Source: Plasmopara viticola (Eukaryota; Oomycota; Peronosporomycetes; Peronosporales; Peronosporaceae). Taken from it: 64,000 bases of DNA. The DNA is taken from positions 868,001 to 932,000 of the forward strand of contig MBPM02000011.1 of NCBI GenBank assembly GCA_001695595.3, in the 5' to 3' direction. A program made the position numbers and the translations under genes. The notes below the pieces were generated by a model, which was not told where the DNA came from, ran no database searches, and saw only the letters and a program-made list of their open reading frames with translations. Within the stretch, counting starts at the first letter, position 1. Each line of letters starts with the position of its first letter. Shown piece by piece: positions 36,135 through 48,075 of this stretch.

Positions 36135-38444
36135 CTACAACTGAATACCAGCCGTGGGCTCCACAACCGGAGTGGTAGCAGACACCGACACAACATCCCC
36201 GGGCACATTGAACAGACCACGGCCGTTGTTGATACTCTTAAAGAAATCCCCAAATACCAGTGAGATGATTGCCATCAACTTCATCAGAATGTTAAGGGCT
36301 GGGCCAGAAGTGTCTTTGAGCGGGTCTCCCACAGTATCTCCAATAACGGCGGCTTTGTGAATGGAGCTACCCTTGCCCTGTACAACCAGCTTGCCTTCCT
36401 TGTCCTCGATTGATACGCATCCCTTTTCAACAAACTTCTTCGCGTTGTCCCAAGCGCCACCAGTGTTCGACTGCGAGATAGCGAGCTGGACACCTGAAGT
36501 CAGACTTCCGACTAGCAGACCAGACACGGCGTGGACACCAAAGAAGGTACCAGCAATGATGGGAGACAACATCACGAGGAGTCCAGGTGGAATCATCTCA
36601 CGCAGAGAGGCATCGGTCGAGATCTTAATGCAGCGAGCATGATCCGGAGGACCGTGACCGGGCAGACCTTCAAGGAGTCCAGGAATCGTAGCAAATTGGT
36701 GCTTCACCTCCTTGACCATTTCCATTGCAGCAGTACCAACTGACTTCATGGTCATGGCAGTGAACCAGTAGGGCAACATAGCACCCATGAAAAGTCCAGC
36801 AAACGTGATTGGCGACAAAATGTTGATCGACTCCTCCTCGATACGAGTAACGAAGCCACCGAATAGGGCCAAAGACACGAGAGCAGCCGAGCCAATAGCA
36901 AAGCCCTTGCCAATAGCCGCCGTTGTGTTTCCGGCAGCATCAAGGGCATCAGTCTTGTCACGCACCTCAGCAGGAAGCTCCGCCATCTCAGCGATACCTC
37001 CAGCATTGTCACAAATGGGACCATAAACGTCAATAGCCAGGCAAGTGGCAAGCGTACCCAAAAAGCCAAGAGCGGCAAGCGCGACTCCGTACATACCAGC
37101 CGTTGAAAAGCCAACGTATACAGCAAGCGATATGATCGTGATTGGAACAATGGCCGACTTGTATCCAAGAGCAAGACCATAGATGATATTGGTAGCAGCA
37201 CCGGTTTCACACGCTTGAGCAACCTCGCGCACAGGCGTGTAGCTATGCGAGGTAAAGTACTCAGTCACAAAGCCAACGATGCAGCCACCCCAGAGGCCAA
37301 CGGCAACGCAGTAAAAGGCACGAATGGGTGTCACGTGGAATGACGATCCGATTGAAAAGGTCGACGGCAGCAGCATCAGCGAAACAGGAATGATAAGAAG
37401 AGTCATCAGCAGAGTTGAGCCGAAAAGTTGCACTTTCAGTACGAGTTCAACGTCCTTCTCCTTCTTAACGGGCCATACGTGGGTGGCCAAGAAACTCACA
37501 ATAGCCGATACAAATATGCCAGTTGCAGTAATCACTAACGGGAAGAGAACAGCAGGCCAGCCGGCACGAATAATCTCAGAGCTCTGCGTCGAGATCACAA
37601 GGCAAGCGCATGTGGCTTCAGCAAGGGAACCAAAGAGGTCCGAACCCATACCAGCGACATCTCCAACATTATCGCCAACATTGTCGGCAATCGTCGCAGG
37701 GTTACGCGGGTCATCCTCAGGAATGTTTTCAACAACCTTGCCAGCAAGATCAGCACCAACGTCCGCAGCCTTGGTGTAGATGCCACCACCAACACGACCA
37801 AACATGGCAATGGAAGAACCACCCAGACCATAGCCTGAGATGGCTTCAAATAGCTTCTTATAATCAGTCGCCAACGGGTACTGAGTCTCGAAAGACTTGA
37901 TTAGAATAAAGAGCACCAAAAGCGCCATCGAGCTCAGTCCGAAACCCATTACGGCACCAGCACGGAAAGCCGTATTGAACGAGTCGCGCCAGCCGCGAGC
38001 GCCCTCTTTCATAGCCGAGACAGTAGTACGAGCGTTCGAGTAAACAGCGACCATCATGCCCATGTAGCCAGCAGCCATCGAAGTGAGGCCCCCGACTGCG
38101 AAGGCTGTGGCATTCAAAATGCCAAAGAGCCAGTCAAACTGCTTGCCCTCCTTGTTGGCAAACGACGTGAGCACGAGGACGATGGCACCAAAGACAATGA
38201 TAAAGGCAAAACACAGCGTGTACTCCGCCAGCAGGAAAGCACGAGCACCCTCCTGGATAGCACAATAGATCTCAAAAAGACGGTCGGCCGTTTGGCGACG
38301 CATTTCCGAGGAGAGCAAGGCGTAGCCATCACCGCGGCGGGTCACTTTCACCTTAGATACTTCCCAGAACAAATAGGCCGCAAACAGGATGCCAAAGACG
38401 CCTGCAGTCACCACATAAGCGTACACTTCGAAGGCTTCCGCCAT
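36135..38444 (-). CDS. Membrane-bound proton-translocating inorganic pyrophosphatase, K+-dependent type
   Basis: Intronless, 769 residues, the usual length of plant-type vacuolar H+-PPases. It hydrolyses pyrophosphate and pumps protons into acidic vacuoles. About 16 membrane spans are expected, and long hydrophobic runs alternate through the protein. Catalytic loops are intact: DVGADLAGKVVE, IPEDDPRNPATIADNVGDNV near residues 230-265, DNAGGIAEMAELP, and near the C-terminus DTVGDPLKDTSGPALNIL. The GNTTAA box has Ala where K+-independent enzymes have Lys, so a K+-stimulated type I enzyme is predicted. The start at 38444 gives a normal N-terminal span with no leader. Confidence 0.97.
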   Translation of the reverse strand: MAEAFEVYAYVVTAGVFGILFAAYLFWEVSKVKVTRRGDGYALLSSEMRRQTADRLFEIYCAIQEGARAFLLAEYTLCFAFIIVFGAIVLVLTSFANKEGKQFDWLFGILNATAFAVGGLTSMAAGYMGMMVAVYSNARTTVSAMKEGARGWRDSFNTAFRAGAVMGFGLSSMALLVLFILIKSFETQYPLATDYKKLFEAISGYGLGGSSIAMFGRVGGGIYTKAADVGADLAGKVVENIPEDDPRNPATIADNVGDNVGDVAGMGSDLFGSLAEATCACLVISTQSSEIIRAGWPAVLFPLVITATGIFVSAIVSFLATHVWPVKKEKDVELVLKVQLFGSTLLMTLLIIPVSLMLLPSTFSIGSSFHVTPIRAFYCVAVGLWGGCIVGFVTEYFTSHSYTPVREVAQACETGAATNIIYGLALGYKSAIVPITIISLAVYVGFSTAGMYGVALAALGFLGTLATCLAIDVYGPICDNAGGIAEMAELPAEVRDKTDALDAAGNTTAAIGKGFAIGSAALVSLALFGGFVTRIEEESINILSPITFAGLFMGAMLPYWFTAMTMKSVGTAAMEMVKEVKHQFATIPGLLEGLPGHGPPDHARCIKISTDASLREMIPPGLLVMLSPIIAGTFFGVHAVSGLLVGSLTSGVQLAISQSNTGGAWDNAKKFVEKGCVSIEDKEGKLVVQGKGSSIHKAAVIGDTVGDPLKDTSGPALNILMKLMAIISLVFGDFFKSINNGRGLFNVPGDVVSVSATTPVVEPTAGIQL

Positions 38445-38468
38445 GATCTCACCAAGACAGAAACAAGA

Positions 38469-38494
38469 GGCAAAATCTAAAATGAATGGTCACT
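38469..38494 (-). promoter_or_regulatory. Candidate oomycete initiator upstream of pyrophosphatase
   Basis: Read on the minus strand, the sequence CCATTCATTTTAGATTTTGC lies about 25-50 bp upstream of the ATG. It resembles the oomycete Inr consensus (TCATT followed by a pyrimidine-rich/ATTT stretch). This is a pattern match only. Confidence 0.3.
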
Positions 38495-39099
38495 TGAAGA
38501 GGAAAAGATCCTTAACCTTGCTCTCTCTATGGAGTATACATTTTCAACGTTCCTTCCCATCTGATCCATCAGTCTAGAAATGCAACTTGCAGTGGCCAAT
38601 CGCTGAGGATCGGATTATTTGTACAGGAAGGCGTGACATTGGACCAATGTGAACGGATGATAGAATAATAAAGTATAGTGTATACACGAATTACACGTTT
38701 TGAGTCGTGATGAAGATGGAATGACAATTTGTGTGGCACACAGCGCTAACAGAAGTTCTAGAATATCCAAGTCTGCCATGCACATATACATTTTATAAAG
38801 GAAGCCGGTATAGCCACACACACCCTTTTCGGTAGAGCCACACGCCCACTTCTTTAAATTGTGCTGAGCTTTAGTCGCACTCGGTATTACCACACACTTC
38901 CCCTCATACCTTGAGCTGCACGACCAACTTTCGTCGCCGCTTCCGCATACATCTATAAGACCCGTAAAAATAGTAAAACGGAGAAGGCCATTCAGATTTT
39001 TGCGTTGCAAGTAAGTTACACAACAAATAAAGTGCGCAAAGAGGCAAACAAACAAAGAAGTACGAGGAAGGTTTGGCTTGCTTGCGCTCATTTTGGTAC
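38495..39099. other. Upstream spacer, no recognised gene
   Basis: A 171-codon open frame on the minus strand (39130-38615) overlaps the MULE start and has no recognisable domain or known homologue. It is treated as a chance frame. Otherwise nothing was seen. Confidence 0.4.
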
Positions 39100-41400
39100 A
39101 TTTAAAGAAAAGGGAACGAAGGTTCGCCATACATCAACGCGTCTTTTAATGTGTCCATGGTCGGTCACGATCCAACGGCAACTGAATCCTACTGCTGCGC
39201 AAGACTGGGGCGTCAGCGTGGTGGTGTTAACTCACAACGATGAAGCAGTTGAGAATGTCGCAGCATTCCCAAAAACGAGGGATTAACGGACATGCAAGTA
39301 TGGATCTCATTAAGGGTGAGGCGCCACCTCGGGTTGTATCTTAGTACAATAAGACCCTCATATTCTGCTATTTTTACCACTGGACCGGACATTGCAGCCT
39401 CAAGAATAAGAAAACGCACATTTCTCCTTGGCCGTAATTTACTCGAAGTTTTACTCGACATCTTACGAGGATATTCGAATTTTCACAGAGTTGACCGAGA
39501 TCGTGCCCCTAGCCAACTTACACACCTCATTGTTGCGCCCAAAAGTTGCATCTCTACCAACTAGTATCTTTCTTTTGAAAGGTATTCGCAAATTGGATTC
39601 GGCAAACACAAGCAAGAGGTGAATGTAATTCTTTGTAATTGATTCGTGGTCACTATTGGATTAGAACTAAGAGATCGCAAGATTTCAAATGCCGTTGCTC
39701 CACAGGGAGCTGGCATTGATGGCTGTAGCTTCGCTCATTCTTCCAGAGACGAAGAATGTATGCTTTGTATGTGACACATTAATAAAAATGTCTTAGCAAA
39801 TATTAAAAAGCACTTTCCGAAGGACGAAGGCTGGGAAAAGTCTTTGAAAAGTCTGCCAATCGGCAACTGAAGTGGAATTAGAGCGAAGTTGGAAAGTTTT
39901 CAGATATGATAACGATGACGAAGGCTATGCGTATCTGCAAAGTACGTGGTTCCCGCATAGAGAGAAATTTGTCCTTACCTGGACTAAAGGGCTGAAGGAA
40001 TTCGGGAATGTAGTTACATCTTGCGTTATAGGCGGCCATGCGACCCTAAAATGGATTCGAGTATCAGCTGGAGATCTGGCAACAGTTTATGAAAAACTAG
40101 TAGTTGCGGCTGAACAGCAGCGGCTAGATTTTACCCAAAAAGCTGTCTATGGTCGGTCATATGCCATCAATCACATTAATAGGAGAATTTGGACAAACAT
40201 GAATAGAAAAATATCGCATTGCGCGCTGAATCAGCTTTTGGAAAGGTATGTACCTACCACGTTCCTTTAGGCTTTCAATCAGTATCTACAGGCACTGCCA
40301 ATAGAGACCGCTGACCACTGCACTCGAGCGTTTATGAGCACAACAGGTATGCCTTGCTCTCATCTAACATCAAGCAGCTGCTCAAAACCAAATCAAGCTT
40401 GCGTACAAATTGCTTTCACTATCACTGGTGGCTTCGCAAACACGCAAGTCCCTCGCTGCACCCTGTTATTAATCCGCAGAAAATGCTATGTCTTTTCAGA
40501 CATTATCAAAAACTTATAAGAGCGACATTTGGTTCTGCCCCCACATTGATAACGTTTTCTCGAGTAGGATTTGGATAAGCTTGTCTCAACTACAAGTGAA
40601 GGTATAAGCGATATAGGGACAGCAGGTCCGCGTGAATGGTCAAAGGGATCGACAGCCACCAAACGCGATGCGTCTGCATTTGAAAATGTTAAGAGTAAAG
40701 GGCATGGACAGCCAAAAGCAGAGGAGCCCAGGCGAGAAAATGTGGCCATACGCGGCGTATATAACCCTAGACATTGGCAGGCCTGTAGCGTGCCAAGGTT
40801 AATAGCCTATTATACCAATTAGAAGTGTGGTGTCCTTCTTACCTTCCCTGTCTTAATGCACCATATGTAGTTTCAGCTCAGGACGTGGATGGCGATGACA
40901 ATTGCGGCTTCCACACGATTGCAGTCAGTCTCAATCGTCCAGAAAGTCACTGGATTGTGGTTCGTAGAGAATTGTACTAGGAGATAATTGCGCATTCTGG
41001 GTTTATCGCAAGCACTTTGCGCAGCACTTTGATGACTATGAGGAACTCATTGCCCATATCCAAGCTTGGCTTCATTGACTAATAATATACCAATGCCGCA
41101 GCGTGGCGATGCAACCGGAAAACGATATGGAAGACCTGTTCACTTTTCTCTCGAAATGAGCAAAGTTTAGTATTTCTTTGTTCACGCGTTAGAGTAAACA
41201 ATAATGCCCTAATTTCCTTGCGTTCGTCAACGGCAACCCTTATATTTCGCTCCGTTTGCGGCCAGAGTCACCTGTCCCTCCTAGTGTGGTTTACTGGCAC
41301 AGATATGCTGCACCCAATGAAAAATCATGGGTAGTGCATTTGAGCCGTAAGCTCCAAAGATGGGAGGGGCTCCATAAACAAAAACAGTAACAGTTGTGAT
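39100..41400 (+). pseudogene. Dead MULE transposase with FAR1-like and OTU protease parts
   Basis: Blocks appear in order on the plus strand, in shifting frames. Near 39128 STRLLMCPWSV, then VVVLTHNDE and AAFPKTRD, resemble the FAR1-type zinc domain. Near 39380-39470 RIRKRTFLLGRN then LLD fits the next MULE block. Near 39695 RELALMAVASLILPETKN passes, after a frame change, to HINKNVLANIKKHFPKDEGW at 39774, and then FGNVVTSCVIGGHATLKWI near 40002, the MULE transposase C-terminal region. Near 40337 TTGMPCSHL fits a SWIM-like step. At 40879-40960 QDVDGDDNCGFHTIAVSLNR is an OTU cysteine-protease start with Asp and Cys in place. Many stops and frameshifts show that it is inactive. Terminal inverted repeats were not found. 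Confidence 0.82.
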
Positions 41401-43554
41401 TTTTTGGCAGCACTTTATAATACCGGATCATTTTGCATACATGCTGACAAGAAAATCACGGAGCAGTTCATCGAGCTTTCGTATTAGGGTGTAAATCCCT
41501 TGTAGTAGCAAAATTTGCTGCAATGGAAAGTACGTTCACGACGTGCAGCTGTTTCTTAAAAAAAAAACGTTTCTGGCTTTTTTTTCTGGAAGCACTGGTG
41601 AAACGCTATGGGAATTTCTGTACAGCACTGGGCTTTCCCTTATCAAAGTAAAGTGAGTTTCGGAAAGAAATTTCGTCGGATACATATGAAAGATTCCCTG
41701 GCTTAGAAAATAATCTGGCATAAATTTCTGAAGTTATACAATTCTTAGTGTATTGAGAGTTGCTCAATTCAATAGTGAATAAACCCAACTGCAGAAAACA
41801 AATTATAATAGCAAATTTGTCATAATGACTTTACCATTGCCATGGATTTCTGCTGTGAGTGCATCCCCAGAGGTCGCTCTGTAAATTTCTATGGGTGGCC
41901 GATCGAAGCAGCCCGTTTACTTGAGAAGTACCCCGCACACCAAATGCTTTCCGCTTTGTTGATGGTATTTGAGCAGCTCATCTTTTTTGGAAATGATTCG
42001 TCATTGCTCGATCGAAGAGTCTGCATGAATACTTACCACAGCGCAACGGTGATTAAAATTTTCGCGAGGAGTGTGTGTGGCTAAATGTGCACCACTTATT
42101 TGGCTTATCGCCGCTCAAGTTATATAAGAGTATCGCTCTACTAAAAAGGGGTGGTGGCTTTACCGGTTTCCTTTACACAAAGCTAACGAATACCGTAAAT
42201 GGAGTAACACTTCATCGAGTCGTACATTGGGATAAGTCAAATTACCTTCGTGCAGGTAGCTATGCTGCTGTTAACACCAACACATTCGCTGTATAACGCA
42301 CATTCATCTGCCGTGAGGACCTAGATCCCCTGCAATTCTTTTGGGTTATTGTACAATATTGCAAACGCATCTAAGATGACACGCACGCAGATCACCTTTA
42401 CTAATGGTAAACCCGAATATATACGAAGATGCGGACTTTGACCACGAAAGCCTGATCAAGAGTGTGCCCACGTAAGAGTTCGAGCTGTTCGCGCGATATA
42501 GAAGTAAGGGAAAGTGGTCGGTGCAAACGACGAGCGATATTGTACCGCACGGCGGATACACCTGGCGGCTAAAAACACAAATTGCCTGGTAAGCTAAAGC
42601 ATCAATTACATTCTCATTGCAAGCAGAACGTCCATTTTTCATACACTCTAATGCATCCTTTGCTTCACAGTACGTCTACAACCCGAGAAAGTCACTGTGA
42701 GTTTCAAACAAAATGCGCAAGAGGTTCGACGTAACAGTTTCCGCTCAAGTCATCTGCTTCTGAAAGCAATCAAACTCCAAAAATATAACGAGGCTTCGAT
42801 ACCACACGTAGTGCCCGTTTGATTTTTTTTGCACCGTGTGCACCGATTAATGACCTTACTTTTGCACCAATCATCCGCCCTACCTTTTGCCAAGACTGAG
42901 CTCACTAAGTGCAGCAAGCGTCACCAAGTCAAGATCCCGTATCTGGACTCTCCGGCAAATCCACAAGGTCATACCCTCATTTAAGGAATCACCCTCGGTA
43001 GCTAAAAGTGCAACTTCTGATTGAGGCTTTGTATATTTTCCGCGAGCAATTCTACCATAAAATTACACGTGCCCGAAAGTTGTCGTCTCACCGTGAGTCC
43101 AATGAGACAAAGTAAGCCCGAGCACGTGACTTGGCGTCAAAAGAAGGAGGACAGCCGTTGAGGCTGCCCAATTTGGCCAATCTCTCTGACAAAAAGAGTA
43201 GTGGGACGTGATTTGTCGTTAGAAGTAAAGCAATAACTTCTTAAAAAGAAAGCATGCTCTCCTCCTTATGCCTTTCTCATCGATGATGAAGCACCGTGGA
43301 TTGCTGCGCAATTTTAATGTACCTAACGGGATGTAAAATGCAAAGCGAGGAATCTTATAATCATCTCCCTAATGACGCATAAAAAAGCCTAGCCAAGCCA
43401 TATGCATTGTGCATGAAGCTATATAACGACAATGCATCCTGGTGCTGGTGCACGTATAGCGCTTCAAAGGGTTTGGTAAATTAAATGACTTTTCTATAGC
43501 GCTAAGTCGTGCGAAGGCGCGATAGAGCGATACCCAAAGGAATATACATTTTTC

Positions 43555-43690
43555 AAGTGCTGAGACGTCGTACAGGTGAATGTCCTACTTTTTATCTTTC
43601 TAGCGTGAAAGATGCAATAAAGCCATAACTTAGCGAATAATGACTCTATTAAGCACTGAGACGTCGTACGGCCACAGATCGGATCATAAA
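43555..43690. repeat. Dispersed repeat related to 33836-33900
   Basis: A core GAGACGTCGTAC occurs twice (43562 and 43658), about 96 bp apart. At 33836-33885 a similar block, AATAATGACT, then AAGCACT and AGACGTCGTACGGTCACAGA, is followed by TATCTTTCTAG, which also follows the first copy here. Two partly overlapping units of one repeat family, perhaps LTR fragments. Confidence 0.6.
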
Positions 43691-44180
43691 TCTCTTTTTG
43701 CTCATTTCTCCATTATACATTATTTGCTTCTTCGACGAAGATACCGGTCATCCTGGAGCGCAAGAGCAAAATCGATATTTTTCTGAAGGCTAATCGTCTT
43801 ACTTGGTTAAACATTTGGTCAGACATTGTGATCCGCTCGGTGTATCAAGAATAATCTTATAAATAGGTATATCGCGGCTGACACGTGCGTGATAAATTGC
43901 ATATTGTGATACGTAGAGCATGGTTGTACTGCTGCGTGAACGAATGGATCGTGCTTTTGCAACGCTTGTGGTATTTCAGTCGATCGAATCGCAGACGCGG
44001 CCATTATGACACTTAATTGATTCTCCAACAAGTTTATATTAATTGGTATTCACCACGTATCAAAATTGCCGTAGCCAGGAGATCTAGTTATAACATTTAA
44101 CATCGAACCGACTCATATTTTATTGAATTACCACTTACGGCCTATACAGTACCAGCTTTGGCAATTGTTAAAATTCGATA

Positions 44181-44280
44181 TCTCGTGTCATCCAGACAAT
44201 TATTTGTCAACTTAGTTTACCGCTTCATTGTTGTAGAGCGGTAAACTAAGTTGACAAATGATTGTTTGGTTGACACGAGA
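44181..44280. repeat. Near-perfect 44-bp inverted repeat (hairpin)
   Basis: Arms 44181-44224 and 44237-44280 are complementary at 41 of 44 positions by eye, around a 12-nt loop. The arm starts TCTCGTGTCATCCAGACAAT and ends TTAGTTTACCGCT. No target-site duplication flanks it. It could be a foldback or MITE-type element, or a structured transcript. Confidence 0.9.
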
Positions 44281-47200
44281 AACTGTCTGTACGTCACAAG
44301 TACGTCCGCACCTCGATGCCTCATTACTTAGTGACTCTCAATATGTCGTCGATTGTCCTCGACAGCTTATCCAGCTGGACGTCTGGTCAGCGGCGACCCA
44401 ACAAAATCGATAACTGTTACTCTTCTCTAGGACACCTCATGAATCAGTTCGATGGGTTCGAGTGCCTAGCGCTTGGCGTTGGATCTATTAGAAGAGAGCC
44501 GAGCGCTTGAGCTAACGAGCGATAACCCTTCATGGATGCTTAAAGCTTTTACCAGCTTGTGTTCGTAATAGCGTTTTCTCCGATCATGCAAACTCAATTT
44601 CAATACCAAAGAGAGGTTCGTGATTGATCTATCACCCTGGCTAAGTGCCAATCTTACTCTTATCTAAACACCATTTACAATTAAAAAAAATTAATTTAGA
44701 GAAGAAATTTTCTTATAAACTTATTTCTTTCTGGTATGCTTCGTGATTATTGTGATCTGGACATTCATTTGTGAATGGCTTTTTTCCTTCATTAACATGT
44801 GGAAACGCTGAATTCGGTATTAAAAATCGAATCAAGCAATTTATTTTTGCTTCTCAATGATTGCCTTCACTCACATGCATCCAGCTAACTACACTCCACG
44901 TTTAACTTGTGGTATTCCTTTGACAAAGTGAATCTAGTTATTCCTCCATTCTGCACCCTATTTTGTTCAACTTTAACATATGTTTCTATCTGAAAATATA
45001 GGCCTTAGCTCAGCGAACAATTTTCGTTACTCCTTCTACCGATCTCTCCGATTAGTGGTTCTATTGTTCATCTCAACGCACTTGGATATACTTACTTACT
45101 CTGTATACAACTTGAAATATACAGCTATGCTAACTATACATCCCTAGCCTGCGAGTCCTTTTTGCTCTCGTATCTTTGTGAAAGCACTTACTAGATTTAT
45201 TCTGCTGCCTCATTTCTCATGAGACTACATGTACTCAAGTCGGCGTACATATTTTCTAATCAAAATCGCTATACAATTAAGCTTACTTCGCCAATTTATC
45301 TTTGCTCGTCAAAACTTCTTCAACAAACCTGGAATTTGCGCTAAGTGCATCCATATCACATGTGACGACCAAATTTTACATCGGTAAAGTAATCTAATCT
45401 TATTTAACTTTTGATTTCATATGTACACGGCTTCACCAGTTGAGCCGTCCGGGAAGATGTTTACTACGAATCATTATTAGTCGGTGAGAGTTGATGTGAT
45501 CTCAAGGCAGGCCGCATTTCTTTCATCCAAAACGTCCATGTCACATATCTGCTAAATTTCGAGCTTTGCCCTTATGAATAAAGCCAAAAACGGTTGCGCC
45601 CATTAAGGCCGTGAGGCTTAAGCTCTCATTATGTTGCTGCAGTTTTATACTTTTTGATGTACTTGATCTTGGGAGCACTGGATTGGTCTTCGGATACGCT
45701 AATTCTACTGGCGCGGATATCATATTCACTACCAAAGTCTTTCAAGTCTCAAGACTAGATTAGACGTGTTGTCAATGTTCAAAAAAAAGATTTTTTTGGG
45801 GTGCGATCATGTGCCGTATTGCTAGCGAACGTCAAGCTTCCACATACTATGCATTGATTTTATCGGTAATGAAAGTTCTGGTGAAAAGGTCAAAATATGC
45901 ACTATTCATCTGGTTATTATGCTGATTTAAGACCGACGCGCTGACGCATATCGCTCTTTCAATACAAATTTTATACAATCGCAAAAAAAAAATGATATCG
46001 GTTTTCTGATCGTGTTTAACTGTTCCACTCGACGACAAACTAGCTTAAGCAATTGTCTGGGCGCTTCGTTATTCATCCGTTAGTATTAAGAATCAGCATC
46101 ATAAGTCATATGTACAATACCCGACTGCAAGCATTGGCGCAGCCAAATTTGTCTTTTCACTTGTGATCTTACAACGAAAGTAAGCCAGTCTGGATCAAAG
46201 TGCAGTAGGACCATAGCGCTCGCGATCTAAGCTAAATTTGCCAGAGATAGACTATATACTACACAAATTTATAGTCTAGCAGCGCTTAGGGGAAGTCAGT
46301 GCGATGTGAATAAACCTCGTCCGCTAGGGTAAGCATAGTTTTTGAAGGTGCAGCGCAATTATGGTCAAATCGGTAAGCAAGCTACATACTTTGCGTTCTC
46401 AAGGCCGCTCACTGGTCAATGCATCAAGCTGTATTGTTTGGAATAGTGACAACATCAGCTTTTGCATGTCCTTCAAAGCATTTTCACCTCTTTCTGCCTC
46501 AAACGCTTCTTAATGTTCCGACATTCTTTAAAAAAATTGAGTTTTTCAAAATCTCAAGTTAATCCAGCATATATTTCTCACTTCGATCGACAAAAGTTCG
46601 CATTATTAGCGAAATATGATGCGACGTACTCGACACACCAGTAGCACCAGCTTTCTCAAACCAAAAGCGTTTGTTCTCAAGGGCCACAATGAGGAGATTT
46701 TTTGCATCATCGAGCAAAAGTTGGGGCGTTGCGATGAGATTGCAGTTGGTGTCGAGTCAAACGGGCAGAATATAGTGCGAGGGAACAAATACTACCAGCA
46801 AGAGTTGTCACTAAGAGCTGTCCACGTCGTCGCTGAAAGTGTCATTGTAGTCGACGTCGAGACCTTAAAAAAAGTAGCTTCTATGTCTTTCTCCTCGTTC
46901 TATTTATTTTCCTCGAGAATGGTATCCAATATTTCTTGTTGTAATTTCAATATGGCTGCAGCCTGACGAATAGCCGCATCGGCAGTGTGTACCTGTACGA
47001 GTCATTTGCTCGACGGTGTAGTGAATTTGGCGAGCCTACACGACCTCGAATGCATCGATCGCATCATTGTAGGTCAAATGTAAGGTCTTTGCTTCGTCGA
47101 CATTATCGTCAGCTCCAGCTATCACATCGATCACGCCGATAAAAATCCACCATATGCAGCCGTGTCTTTTGGGTTTGTAGTGACCAGTGCCAGCAGCACT

Positions 47201-48075
47201 ACACACGGTACCACGCGTGGATAAAGCTTTAATAAATTTAACGTCCTACAAAAGACTACAAGCGGTATTTTACCTATGTTAAACATATCTCTGAGCTACA
47301 TTTTAACAAGTGGCATCCCGCTCAAATTAACGCTGCTCTTCGTTGCATATGCAATTGACTGCCGGTACCCGCGTGATGAAAAAATCGTGACTAAGATTAA
47401 ATACTCGCGTTGCTCGCCACTGCATCTTGCGGCGTATGACGCGGTCCGGCGCTGCTTCATTGAACTTGACGATGTATGACTGGTTTGCAATGCAAGGTAT
47501 TTTGTATTTGTATGCACAATACACTCTCTTCAAATTCGCCAAGTCGATGAGAACTTTTCAAAGCACGATATTACGTTTACTAATGTTTATACTACTTTAC
47601 GCGTAGACCAAAGTGTATTGCCTTATAAAAGGATGTTACTTTTGAATTTGGTAAAAAGTAATACCTCATGGGCTCCTATGAATGTTACTTAAAGATTACC
47701 TCACCCGCTTAAAGTACTTTGTAAAGGTCGCTACAGTTCTTATGGGAAGCTGCACGTCAGTGGACTGGCGACAAGATTGCAATGCTGACGCTAAAGTGGT
47801 GATGACATTGGCGGCACTGAGCTGCATATGCAGCTTTTTTAAGTGTTCGGTTGACATCTTGTTGAAAAGATGGGCCGTTGATATAGACTTGATATTGGAG
47901 CTAACTCTCACACATGCTGAAAACTTTGTTGGGACTCATTATTAGGTCAAGCATTTACAGAGTAAACTACAAAGAAATCAAATCAACGCAGCGGTTGTTT
48001 AAAAAAAAATTGGCCAAGCCGTGCGATTAGATCATTCATTTCGGCTAAAACCTGCTTAAGTCAGCCTTTGACGGT

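Larger units (their letters stand above)
41401..48075. other. Long gene-poor region
   Basis: About 6.7 kb without a recognisable gene. Short open frames (41842-42084, 42075-42296, 46616-46966, 47682-47945) have no known domain. The region contains a 44-bp-arm hairpin (44181-44280) and a small repeat pair near 43.6 kb. It is likely old, strongly mutated transposon DNA. Confidence 0.45.

Noticed and set aside
38615..39130. 171-codon minus-strand open frame beside the pyrophosphatase
   Set aside because: No known domain; its 5' end overlaps the FAR1-like part of the MULE relic on the other strand.
44440..44480. GGGTTCGAGTGCC string resembling a tRNA B box
   Set aside because: No matching acceptor stem, D-arm or anticodon arm at the right spacing.
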